NCBI GenBank assembly: GCA_039091255.1 | Contig: JAWCMQ010000001.1 | Location: forward strand, 124,001 to 188,000 | DNA from: JAWCMQ01 sp039091255 | Lineage (GTDB): Archaea; Aenigmatarchaeota; Aenigmatarchaeia; GW2011-AR5; JACRAC01 | DNA: 64,000 nt | Direction: 5' to 3' | In this document: positions 27,043 to 35,341 of the stretch, one piece after another | Numbering within the stretch: the stretch's first letter is position 1 | Layout of the letters: every line of letters begins with the position of its first letter | Notes under the pieces: generated by a model | The model's input: the letters and a program-made list of their open reading frames with translations, nothing else | The model's database searches: none | Told to the model about the DNA's origin: nothing | Translations under genes and position numbers: made by a program

Positions 27043-27228
27043 CTATGCAGCATGCTCTTCAGGCAGCATCATCTCCGACAGCGGCCTTCCTACTTCGCTC
27101 GAGGCGTCATAAGCCGCCAGCGCCTCCCTTAGCCTGCAATCGAGCCCGTAGGAAGCGCCATGCCCTCGCTCGTGCGCGGATTGCGCGTCCGGCGCTGAAG
27201 GCATCGTCTCTTCTTTTTCGTACCTCAT
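27043..27228 (-). CDS. Small hypothetical protein
   Basis: 61-residue hydrophilic protein (MRYEKEETMPSAPD ... MMLPEEHAA). The ATG at 27228 has a strong AAGGAGGG ribosome-binding site with about 6 nt spacing, one of the best Shine-Dalgarno sequences in the window, and this is the main support for the gene. No family is recognised and there is no membrane segment. It converges on the ROK kinase gene. Confidence 0.5.
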   Translation of the reverse strand: MRYEKEETMPSAPDAQSAHERGHGASYGLDCRLREALAAYDASSEVGRPLSEMMLPEEHAA

Positions 27229-27284
27229 GCTTTTCCCTCCTTTGTGCGGACCGCAGAAACCCAAGCGCCCTCAAGCTCGTTTGT

Positions 27285-27291
27285 AAAAAAA
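27285..27291 (-). terminator. T7 tract downstream of the 27-residue ORF
   Basis: On the minus strand a run of seven T lies about 34 nt after the stop of the short ORF at 27325-27408, consistent with archaeal oligo-T termination. Confidence 0.35.
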
Positions 27292-27324
27292 CGCCGAGAA
27301 GCAAACCAAAGGGACGCAAGCGAT

Positions 27325-27408
27325 TTACTGCGAACCCTTTGGCGCGGCAGCGACAGCTCCGATTGCCTTGTTTCCGACAGTATTCACGAAACTGTTGCTG
27401 CTTTGCAT
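27325..27408 (-). CDS. Possible 27-residue microprotein
   Basis: A short reading frame (MQSSNSFVNTVG ... KGSQ) with a TATA-like CTTTAAATG about 30 nt upstream, GGAGG directly before the ATG and an oligo-T tract downstream, so it looks like a complete small transcription unit. It sits in the 341-nt region between the small ORF and hisG. The rest of that region has only a GCCTC-TGC-GAGGC-type hairpin near 27450. Not supported by any known family. Confidence 0.3.
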   Translation of the reverse strand: MQSSNSFVNTVGNKAIGAVAAAPKGSQ

Positions 27409-27569
27409 ACCTCCATTTATCGCGTTTATTGCATTTAAAGGTTCAGGCCTCTGCGCGAGGCGCCGAACGGCCGCTGCACTTTGGCATCCGCCTCCCAGTC
27501 GCAACCTGTAGCCACCGCTCAAAAGTGACTTTAGTAAAACTTAAGAACATTTCAGCTTCATCTTAGCGC

Positions 27570-28559
27570 ATGGGCCGAAAGTATGCGAAAATCCGCTTAG
27601 CGCTGCCCATCGGCAGCCTGAACCATCCCAAAAGGGGGAACACCTGCGAAATATTCCAGCGCGCCGGTTATGCAATTCGTGGCTATGACCCAGGTCTTGA
27701 ATCCCCAAAACCTGCCATAGCGGACCATCCTGAAATCGAGCTTTCTGTTGGCAGGCCGCAGGACTTCCCGCGCATGCTCGCGAAAGGCCAGTATGACATC
27801 GCAATCATGGGAGAAGATTGGTTCAGGGAAGTCCAGAATCCCGGCGTAAAGAAAATCGGAGACCTCGGATACGGAAATGTTACGATTGTTGCCGCTGTAA
27901 TCACGTCTGCGCCCTACCGCTCGCTTGGCGAATTCTTTTCGAAAAACCAAAAGGGCGTAGAATGTTATACAGAATATCCCAATCTGACAAAGCGATGGTT
28001 CATGTCCGAACGCGAATATAAGCGCGCGTTCGGCAGAGCAGCACCTGTTATCGAGATGCACGGCTATGAAACCTCTGGCAGGAACAAAAAAATCCGCATA
28101 ATAGAGACAGCAGGCCAAACAGAAGGGTTCGTAAGACGCGCCGACCAGATTATGGTAGACAACATTCAGACAGGCGAAACGCTAAAAAAGCATAGGCTGA
28201 AAGTGCTTGCGACGCTTATGGAATCCCAGGCAGGACTTTACAAAGGTCCGACCTGCACGGACGATAAGGAAAGGAAGGCAGAGGAGATTTTCAAGATGCT
28301 TAGAGGCGCTGCGGTTGCCAAAAGCTACTATGACGTGTGGTTTAATACGCGAAGCGATGCGACTAAGAATATCATCGAATATCTCGAAAAAGAAAGGCTA
28401 TGCATCGCTGAGCCGACTATCATACCGCCTCAGGTTGGTCAGAAGTATGCCTCCGTGCACATCCTGGCACCCAAAGATAGGTGGGCGAACTGCGCACCTC
28501 GCCTGTGGAAGCTTGGCGCAGAAGGGATAGTCGTCACCCAGCCGACACAGGTAATATAG
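27570..28559 (+). CDS. hisG: ATP phosphoribosyltransferase-like protein (long-form HisG)
   Basis: Resembles HisG, which joins ATP and PRPP in the first step of histidine synthesis. The N-terminus has ALPIGSLN, and a periplasmic-binding-like core follows. The PRPP region is recognisable in MVDNIQTGETLKKHRL. The last 90 or so residues (EPTIIPPQVGQKYASVHIL ... GAEGIVVTQPTQVI) match the ACT-like HisG_C regulatory domain, making it a long-form enzyme of 329 residues. No other histidine gene is nearby; the next gene is unknown and begins 3 nt later. Confidence 0.75.
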   Translation: MGRKYAKIRLALPIGSLNHPKRGNTCEIFQRAGYAIRGYDPGLESPKPAIADHPEIELSVGRPQDFPRMLAKGQYDIAIMGEDWFREVQNPGVKKIGDLGYGNVTIVAAVITSAPYRSLGEFFSKNQKGVECYTEYPNLTKRWFMSEREYKRAFGRAAPVIEMHGYETSGRNKKIRIIETAGQTEGFVRRADQIMVDNIQTGETLKKHRLKVLATLMESQAGLYKGPTCTDDKERKAEEIFKMLRGAAVAKSYYDVWFNTRSDATKNIIEYLEKERLCIAEPTIIPPQVGQKYASVHILAPKDRWANCAPRLWKLGAEGIVVTQPTQVI

Positions 28560-28562
28560 CAG

Positions 28563-29069
28563 ATGCGACACCGGCTATCCCGAGCTAAAGAGAAGGCTGA
28601 GATTATGCCCTTCCCAAAGGCCATCACCGCAAAGATTTTGGAATTGGACGTCTCGCAATGCAACACATACTTCGCCACTCAGAGGCTGGTGGAGCTGCTT
28701 AGGAAAAAGCGCCTGTTTCACCCAATATATCTTTACCGCGGGACAGACGAGCAGGAGATATGGCTCATGGCTGGAGCCATCAAGAATGCCGCTAGGAACG
28801 TCGAAGGCGCAGCCGGCGATTCGATAGAATGCTACACCGCCAAGGACCTCCAGGAAATCGCCAACGACTCGAGCGACCGGATAAGCCCCATCACCTACGC
28901 AATAGACAACGCCAAGCGCGGCGATTCGCTGTCCGACGACCCTGTCATTGCCGTTCTTAAGGCCAGCGAACTGGAGTATGCGGGAGAGCGCTCAAATTAT
29001 GAGTATCGGTTCAAGCGCCCAAACGAGAAGCTGCGGGCGCTTGCGGCGGTGGTGCGCCTGAAATTCTAG
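28563..29069 (+). CDS. Hypothetical protein downstream of hisG
   Basis: 168 residues from the ATG at 28563; a second ATG at 28605 (MPFPKAITAK) is an alternative start. Soluble, no signal or membrane segment and no cysteine clusters. The N-terminal half (LELDVSQCNTYFATQRLVELLRKKRLF) is likely alpha/beta. I do not recognise a family. Tight linkage to hisG suggests co-translation and perhaps a related role. Confidence 0.6.
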   Translation: MRHRLSRAKEKAEIMPFPKAITAKILELDVSQCNTYFATQRLVELLRKKRLFHPIYLYRGTDEQEIWLMAGAIKNAARNVEGAAGDSIECYTAKDLQEIANDSSDRISPITYAIDNAKRGDSLSDDPVIAVLKASELEYAGERSNYEYRFKRPNEKLRALAAVVRLKF

Positions 29070-29092
29070 AAAAGAATGCGCAAGCGGCGCCA

Positions 29093-29887
29093 TCACGGCG
29101 CAGCGGGCACGTAAGGCAGATACGTCACCCAGTGCCATGCATCGGGCAAGAGGTCGGCATTGCCAGCGGCGTCCACCGCGCGGACACGCATGACGTGCGC
29201 ACCCCATGCTAAGCCCGTGTACGTCTTCGGGCTCGTGCAGACCGAGAAAGCGCCGCCATCCAAGCTGCATTCGAAATGGTCTAGATCCTTGTCGTCGCTG
29301 CCTACGAATGAAAATGATACGCTGGAAGATGGGGAAATCCCTCCATTCGGAACATAGCGGCCATCTTCATCGACTGCGAAAGTTGTTTCTGTTTCAGGCG
29401 GCACATTGTCCTTGTTAAAGAACGTGCAATTGACATAATCGCCCTCGTCGACGTACACCTCGACAGTCCGCGCGCTGATGTTTATTAGTTGAGTCGATGG
29501 TATGAGTTCTGTGCAGTTTATGTCCACAAGTTCCCAACCCTCCGGAGGCCCCTCCTCCGTGATGTTGTGCAAGCCTTCAACCACTGTAACCTCAGTGCAA
29601 TTGCTGTAAGTCGAATCGATTCCGCCGTCGTCATCCAACGTGAAATCTCCAAACGTTGTGTTGAAGTTAAAGTCCTGCGGATCCTGCGGCGTGCTGTTCT
29701 TGCAAACTTTTATAACCGAAACCGCAGGCGTCGGCGTAGGCGTAGGCGTTGGCGTTGGCGTTGGGGTCGGCTCCTGTGCGGATGCGACATTGTTGCCAGC
29801 AACGAAGGCAATAAGCAGCAGTGCCACGACCAGCACAGCGGCGGAGGGTGCCGAAGAACCTGCCTTTCTGATAGAAGTACAGGCCAT
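29093..29887 (-). CDS. Secreted protein with Pro-Thr linker
   Basis: About 264 residues from ATG 29887, with AAGGTG upstream. A signal peptide (VLVVALLLIAFVAG) is followed by a (PT)n linker of about eight repeats, then a prealbumin/SdrD-B-like beta domain (VIKVCKNSTPQDPQDFNF) with several Asn-X-Thr/Ser sites. The C-terminal segment (VSFSFVGSDDKDLDHFECSLDGG ... RVRAVDAAGNAD) resembles bacterial and archaeal Ig-like repeats. Probably exported and glycosylated; it adjoins the glycosylation cluster. No membrane anchor is seen at the C-terminus. Confidence 0.75.
   Translation of the reverse strand: MACTSIRKAGSSAPSAAVLVVALLLIAFVAGNNVASAQEPTPTPTPTPTPTPTPAVSVIKVCKNSTPQDPQDFNFNTTFGDFTLDDDGGIDSTYSNCTEVTVVEGLHNITEEGPPEGWELVDINCTELIPSTQLINISARTVEVYVDEGDYVNCTFFNKDNVPPETETTFAVDEDGRYVPNGGISPSSSVSFSFVGSDDKDLDHFECSLDGGAFSVCTSPKTYTGLAWGAHVMRVRAVDAAGNADLLPDAWHWVTYLPYVPAAP
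29726..29769. repeat. Hexanucleotide microsatellite coding the Pro-Thr linker
   Basis: Tandem GGCGTA/GGCGTT units on the plus strand, encoding PT repeats on the minus strand. The length is likely to vary between strains. Confidence 0.8.
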
Positions 29888-30034
29888 TGCCAACACGCAC
29901 CTTATGTACATATAGTTTCAGCGCATGGCTTAAAGATATCCAAGGCGGCAGAACCGGTTGGGCGGGAGCGCAGGAGCAGGCTTGAGAAGGCGAGAGCTGG
30001 CTCGGCTTTTAAGCGTATTTGCGCATGTAAGTGC

Positions 30035-30709
30035 ATGCTTTCCCTTATTCTTCCCATCTATAACCAGGCATGCGAGCTGAAGAAAAACTTCACGAGGATT
30101 GTCACCGAACTTGAGAAGGCAAAAAAATCCCGGAAGATTCCATACGAAATCCTAATCGTCGAAGAGAGCATAGATAGCACACCAGAAATTGCGCAGCAAC
30201 TCGAAAAGAAATATCCCTTCGTCCGCCACTTTCACTCGGACATCCGTTTGGGAAAAGGCGGCGCGATTATGCTCGGCATCAGAAAAGCAAAAGGCGAGCT
30301 CGTGGCTTTCACGGACATCGACCTTGCTGCGGACATTGCGGAATTGCCGAAATTCATTGATGCTCTCAAGAACAACGACATCGCTGTAGGGCTAAGGATT
30401 GCTAAGCGAAGCCTACATAGAAAGCTTCTCGGCAGCGCTTATGTCGCGCTGTGCCGCCTGATGTTCGGCATTCCTGTTCGCGACCTCCAGTGCGGCTTCA
30501 AGGTGTTTCGCCGCTCGGCCGTCGTGCCGCTCCTTCCGCGCATCAAAACCGCATCGTTTGTCTGGGATACGGAATTTTTGCTGCGAGCGACACAAGCAGG
30601 GCTGCGAATCGCCGAGATTCCCGTAGCCTGGCAAGAAACGAGCAAGCTCACAAAAGCGCATATGAGAATGCCGCTCGAGCTGATATGGCTCTGGTTATCC
30701 GATTCATAG
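30035..30709 (+). CDS. Family 2 glycosyltransferase (dolichol-phosphate sugar synthase-like)
   Basis: 224 residues of GT-A fold. The opening SLILPIYNQACELKKN, the LGKGGAIMLGIRKAKGE region and the metal-binding FTDIDL are typical of dolichyl-phosphate glucose/mannose synthases, with RDLQCGFKVFRR in the second half. It probably loads a sugar on a lipid carrier at the inner face of the membrane. The TATA element GCTTTTAAGC at 30005-30014 is about 28 nt before the ATG, which sets the start within a longer open frame. It is convergent with the Agl23-like gene. Confidence 0.88.
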   Translation: MLSLILPIYNQACELKKNFTRIVTELEKAKKSRKIPYEILIVEESIDSTPEIAQQLEKKYPFVRHFHSDIRLGKGGAIMLGIRKAKGELVAFTDIDLAADIAELPKFIDALKNNDIAVGLRIAKRSLHRKLLGSAYVALCRLMFGIPVRDLQCGFKVFRRSAVVPLLPRIKTASFVWDTEFLLRATQAGLRIAEIPVAWQETSKLTKAHMRMPLELIWLWLSDS

Positions 30710-30712
30710 TCA

Positions 30713-32389
30713 TCATCCGATTCTTCTCAGCACCACAAATTTGTGCTGCTCGCTGATGTGAGACTCATTAATCTCGCGGAAAAGCCAGAATCTCCAGTTC
30801 GCCAGGTTCTCAGCCATCCGTGCCTCGTGAGGATAATAATACCACACACGCCAGTTCTCAGTGCTGTAATTGTTTGCGATGTCCGCTGTCAAATTTTTTA
30901 TGGCCTCGGGATCTGCAATGGCAAGCTGCTCATCAGTCAGCAAACTGCTTACGTTCGACTTGTAATGCCTCATAAAAATGTAGAATGGCTGCGTGCCGTA
31001 GTTTATGCTTTTGCCCTCGAGAAAAGCGATGCGTTCGCCCGATTCAAGACGAGAAACAACTTCCTGCATAAGCCCTCGGACATCCTGCGGTATCTGCACG
31101 TATTCCATAGGCTCACGCACGTCGTTAAAGCGCACGTAGTTGAGGCCGAACGTCGTATACAGATAGAACAGCATCAGCGGAATCAGCGCAACCGCTATGA
31201 TTTTTCTCCCTGGGAAGTTTTTCTGAGCGAAAACGTCCGAAATGAACAGCGACGCAATAACAAGAAGCGGCAAAAGCATATGCATCGTGACCTGCGGCTG
31301 CTTCTCACCGACAAAAAGCGAGTAGATTGCCAGTGCCGCAGCAAACCAGTATATGAGAAATGCCGTTTCAAATGAACGCTTTCGCCTTCTCAGGTAATAA
31401 GCGATACCCGCTATGCCGAAAGCGAGGACAGGTAGCTCGTAAAGCGCCATCCGGAAAAGATAGTAATGCGGCGGACCTGCTATGCCGCGAGACGTCCACG
31501 TTGTAATCGCTTTCACGACCGGCTCGTATATCGGCGTCTGCAGCGCAAAGAACGAAGAAAACAGCGTTGCGTATATCCAAATCGCGATGACGCCTGCAGC
31601 AAAGAGGCTGGCCACAGGCTTGGAAAAGTGCCTGTACGCCATGCGCGCAGATAGCATGAGCACAATAGAAAAGCAAAGCAGCTTGGCAGCAGGATGCAAA
31701 TTCGACATGAGGGCGGCGTGAGAGAAAGTGAGTACAACCGCAAGCAGCATCGCACTCTTCAGCACAATGACTGGTGCGGAGAGATTGAGTTTTCTCGCTC
31801 GGATTTGCGGCAAGAAGTGCCAAATGAGCAGGAATGTCGCAAAGATGAATATCGTTATAAGCGTATTTTCCATGTCCGCGAACCCGAGAGAAAGTGCCGC
31901 AAATGCACCGAACAGCCACCTGTCCCGCTTTGTGCGGAAGTAAAGCATCAGAGATATGAATGCGAACAAGCTGAAAAAAACCGCATGGATGTCATTGCGA
32001 TAGAAGCGCGAAAACCAAAGAAAAAAAGGCGACACTGCTAAAAAGAAAGCAGCAACGATGGCTGTGATCTCTCCCTTGTCGCTCCATATCATTCGGAGAT
32101 ATAGCGCCAACCCCACTAGCGCAATCCCAAAAATAGCCGGAACAAGCCTGAACGTGACTTCCGAAAACCCTCCAAGCGCGAGAAACGGTGCCGTGAAAAA
32201 GACCGGAAAAGGCCCGTGGTAAACTGGATCGTATTTATGCGCGCCTGTCTCGAGAAAACTCTGCACGTACCATACGTGCAGCCCCTCATCCCAGTTGTAG
32301 AATCGCTCATCGAGGCTGTACAAGCGAAGCCCCGCGGCAAGGATAAGGATGGTAGCAAATGCGATGCAGAATTTGCTGCCTTTGTCCAT
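30713..32389 (-). CDS. Agl23-like GT-C membrane glycosyltransferase
   Basis: 558 residues with about 11 membrane segments. The first loop carries NWDEGLHVWYVQSFLETGAHKYDPVYHGPF, like the archaeal TIGR03663/Agl23 family, with the Asp-Glu pair expected in GT-C catalytic sites. A C-terminal extracellular region follows. It likely transfers sugars from a lipid carrier, or works with a flippase, in surface glycosylation. A TATA box at 32412-32421 is about 28 nt before the ATG. Confidence 0.82.
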   Translation of the reverse strand: MDKGSKFCIAFATILILAAGLRLYSLDERFYNWDEGLHVWYVQSFLETGAHKYDPVYHGPFPVFFTAPFLALGGFSEVTFRLVPAIFGIALVGLALYLRMIWSDKGEITAIVAAFFLAVSPFFLWFSRFYRNDIHAVFFSLFAFISLMLYFRTKRDRWLFGAFAALSLGFADMENTLITIFIFATFLLIWHFLPQIRARKLNLSAPVIVLKSAMLLAVVLTFSHAALMSNLHPAAKLLCFSIVLMLSARMAYRHFSKPVASLFAAGVIAIWIYATLFSSFFALQTPIYEPVVKAITTWTSRGIAGPPHYYLFRMALYELPVLAFGIAGIAYYLRRRKRSFETAFLIYWFAAALAIYSLFVGEKQPQVTMHMLLPLLVIASLFISDVFAQKNFPGRKIIAVALIPLMLFYLYTTFGLNYVRFNDVREPMEYVQIPQDVRGLMQEVVSRLESGERIAFLEGKSINYGTQPFYIFMRHYKSNVSSLLTDEQLAIADPEAIKNLTADIANNYSTENWRVWYYYPHEARMAENLANWRFWLFREINESHISEQHKFVVLRRIG

Positions 32390-32475
32390 GCAGTAAATTT
32401 ATATGGCGCCTCTAAATAAAGCCGGCCGCATCGTGGAGTTTTTTAACGCCGAAAACAATTGTTTAGAGATGCAAA

Positions 32476-34356
32476 ATGATAGGCCTGCTGCTAATTCTGC
32501 TTGCTTGCTACATCGGCGTGCTCGCTGCGCGTGGTCTGACCTGTCTGACGTTGCTCGAGCGCTCACTGATCGGCATCATCGCGGGATTCCTGATTGCCGC
32601 ATGGTCGCCGTTCCTCATTTACATCGCGGTGTGGGACCTGGGAATCGCTTGCTCGGCGGCGCTCGCCGCTCTTGCAGTCATCGCCGCCGTCGCGACGAGA
32701 AGATTCGGCATAAGGCGGAAAGACTTCGAGCAGGCATTCGGCCTTGTGCGCAAATCGCTGATGCGAAATCGCCTTCTACTCATGTTTTTTGTCACGCTCG
32801 CGATTTTCTTCACGCTGATTTTCTCCTCGCACATGGCTGAGCCGCGCCCGGACGGCATCTATACGGGCGCTAACGGCGCATATGGGGATATCCCGTTTCA
32901 TATGACGCTGATAAACCACTTTCAATACGGCTCAGGCACGCTTGAATACCCGATTTATGCCGGCGCCCGCCTGACGTATCCATTCATCTTCGATTTCTTC
33001 ACCGCTGCGCTTTCGGGTCCAGGCATGCTGGGGCTTAGGGGAGCGATGATGGCATCCTCGTTGATGCTCGTGATGCTGCTTGTGCTATCCATCTACGCGC
33101 TGGCGCTCCGGTTCAGCCAAAGCAAGCGCGCAGCCATGCTTGCCGTGGCGCTAGTCCTCATCGGAGGAGGCTTTGGATTCGTTCACTACATTGGCGATGC
33201 GGCTCAAAGCGGCAATCTTGCTGTCACAAAAGATTACGGCCACTATACTGAGGTGGGAATACACTGGTCTAACGTAATCGTCCAGTATCTTATCCCCCAG
33301 CGAACGCTTCTGCTAGGATTTCCAGCAGGCATCGCGATTCTGCTGCTGCTCTTTGCGGGCTTCGACCAGAGGCGCGCAACGAACGGCGCAAAGCGCCATC
33401 TTGCACCTGCCGGATTTATCATGGGCGCTCTTCCGCTGGTTCACACGCACGTGTTCTTTGCAATCGGAATCGTCTCTGCGATGTGCGCAGCCGCATACGC
33501 CTCGCGCGCATGGCTTCGCTTCTTCCTGCCCGCGTTTTTGCTTGCTTTCCCGCAGGTCATGTGGATTCTTCCGCGCGCAGCTGGAGAGGGCTTTATGCGC
33601 ATCCAGCTAGGATGGCTAAGCCGCGCTTCTGGCATGGCAGACTTCGCGCATTTCTGGCTCCTTAACGCAGGCATGCTATTGGTGCTCGGCTTGGCATGGT
33701 TTGTGGCAGAGCGTGAAAGCCATAAGCTTCAGAAGGCATTCATGCTTTCGTTCTGGCTTATCTTCATAATGTCCAACATAGTCGCTTTCCAGCCGAACGA
33801 TTATGACAACATGAAAATTATGCTTCTGTGGTGGCTTGGCATCAGCATAGCATCAGCCACGCTCATCGCTCGCATGCTCGAAAAGGGGGCGCCATGGAAG
33901 ATCCTTGCGGCATGCCTCGTCGCTTTCTCGGTGCTCACAGGTGCGCTTAGCGTTTATCACGAGTATTGCCAACACCATCGCATCTTTTCCGCTGAAGACA
34001 TCGAATTCGCGGAATGGCTGAAAGCGAACACGCCGCACGATGCCGTCTTCCTCACGTCTGACATGCACAACCATCCCGTGCCTGCGCTTGCAGGCCGCAC
34101 AGTCGTTCTCGGATATGGCGGATGGATATGGAGCCATGGCCTCGCGCTGTCAAATCGGAGCGCGGACGTAAAGGAGATGCTGGCCGGCGGCGCTAGGGCG
34201 ATGGAGCTGCTCGAAAACTACGGTGTCGACTATGTTGCAATCGGTTGGCACGAGCGGCGAAAAGGCGCGAACGAAACCTACTTCGCGGAGAACTTCAACC
34301 TCGTCTACAACACAAGCACTTACATGGTATTCGATGTTTCGGGCGCGCCTAGCTAG
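32476..34356 (+). CDS. Multi-pass membrane protein, GT-C-like
   Basis: 626 residues with about 12 membrane helices and a soluble C-terminal domain of some 120 residues. The first large loop has TGANGAYGDIPFHMTLINHF, with acidic and histidine residues where GT-C enzymes have their catalytic site. The C-terminus (AEWLKANTPHDAVFLTSD ... NYGVDYVAIGWHE) resembles extracytoplasmic domains of archaeal glycosyltransferase-like proteins. Function is predicted by fold and neighbourhood only. The stop overlaps the convergent flippase-like gene by 4 nt. Confidence 0.7.
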   Translation: MIGLLLILLACYIGVLAARGLTCLTLLERSLIGIIAGFLIAAWSPFLIYIAVWDLGIACSAALAALAVIAAVATRRFGIRRKDFEQAFGLVRKSLMRNRLLLMFFVTLAIFFTLIFSSHMAEPRPDGIYTGANGAYGDIPFHMTLINHFQYGSGTLEYPIYAGARLTYPFIFDFFTAALSGPGMLGLRGAMMASSLMLVMLLVLSIYALALRFSQSKRAAMLAVALVLIGGGFGFVHYIGDAAQSGNLAVTKDYGHYTEVGIHWSNVIVQYLIPQRTLLLGFPAGIAILLLLFAGFDQRRATNGAKRHLAPAGFIMGALPLVHTHVFFAIGIVSAMCAAAYASRAWLRFFLPAFLLAFPQVMWILPRAAGEGFMRIQLGWLSRASGMADFAHFWLLNAGMLLVLGLAWFVAERESHKLQKAFMLSFWLIFIMSNIVAFQPNDYDNMKIMLLWWLGISIASATLIARMLEKGAPWKILAACLVAFSVLTGALSVYHEYCQHHRIFSAEDIEFAEWLKANTPHDAVFLTSDMHNHPVPALAGRTVVLGYGGWIWSHGLALSNRSADVKEMLAGGARAMELLENYGVDYVAIGWHERRKGANETYFAENFNLVYNTSTYMVFDVSGAPS

Positions 34357-35279
34357 GCCTTCTTCGCCATGCAGAGCATCGCAATCCCGCCAAACACCGT
34401 GCCGTACCAGAAAGTCAGCGCTCGCGCAAGAAAAACACCCGAAACCGCAACGGCCGCTGATACGCCCAACTGGATTAGCATCAGCGTCAGCACAGCTTCT
34501 GTCGAGCCAAGGCCTCCTGGCAGCGTGCTTGCATAGCCGATTATTACAGAAAGCGCGAAGATGGATACTGCGGCAAGAATCGGCAGCTCCACGCCCAGTG
34601 CAGCAAACGTAATCCAGAGAATTGCTCCATCGAGAACCCAGACCGCAAACGTGAAAATGAGCGAAAGCATGATGGAAACGCTTCGGATTTTGCTCGCATA
34701 GAACGTTTGCACAAAATCATCGCCTATTCGGTTTAGGAGCGGCAAGCGCTTCGTCGCCCCCAGGACGGCAAATCCTGCGCGCTTGCATCGCAGCACTGCC
34801 ATCGCGATAGCAAGCAGGATGCAAAAAATAGAAACTCCTACGAGCCCGGCTACGCTTCCCACCGTCCCAAGCGACACCGCCCAGAACCCAGCGATCGCTA
34901 GAGCGACCATAACGGTGGCATCAAGCATCCGCTCCCAAATTATAGCCGGCAGGCTCGCAGAAGCAGGAATGCCCGTTCGCTGCTTGAGAAAAAGCGATTT
35001 CACGGGTTCGCCCATTTTTCCAGGCGTAAAGTTTCCGACCGTCATGCCAGCAAGCTGCGTCAGCGCGGCATCCGCAAAGCCGAGCCCTTTTATCAAGACC
35101 TTCCACTTCAGGACGCGCAGAAATGTCACAGCGCTCGATAGGCAAAGCGCCGCAGCGAGCAGAGCCGGATTTGACTGCGCGACGATCGAAATCAGCAAAT
35201 CAGGCTTCGCCCACATTGCGACAGCAGCGAGGATTCCCAAGCTCAACGTCAGCATGACGGCCTTGAATAGCCTGCGCAT
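34353..35279 (-). CDS. Lysylphosphatidylglycerol synthase-TM / flippase-like protein
   Basis: 308 residues, 7-8 membrane segments, UPF0104 family (the membrane part of LPG synthases; AglD-type C-termini). Characteristic pieces are FTPGKMGEPVKSLFLKQRTG and STLPGGLGSTEAVLTLML. Such proteins are linked to lipid or lipid-linked sugar translocation. The start is ATG 35279 (MRRLFKAV). It completes the glycosylation cluster with the GT2 and the two GT-C-like proteins. Confidence 0.82.
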   Translation of the reverse strand: MRRLFKAVMLTLSLGILAAVAMWAKPDLLISIVAQSNPALLAAALCLSSAVTFLRVLKWKVLIKGLGFADAALTQLAGMTVGNFTPGKMGEPVKSLFLKQRTGIPASASLPAIIWERMLDATVMVALAIAGFWAVSLGTVGSVAGLVGVSIFCILLAIAMAVLRCKRAGFAVLGATKRLPLLNRIGDDFVQTFYASKIRSVSIMLSLIFTFAVWVLDGAILWITFAALGVELPILAAVSIFALSVIIGYASTLPGGLGSTEAVLTLMLIQLGVSAAVAVSGVFLARALTFWYGTVFGGIAMLCMAKKA

Positions 35280-35341
35280 CGCCAACACTGAGCTTCTCTG
35301 CCTTCAAGGGCTTTTAAGCATGCATCGATAGAAAAACTATT

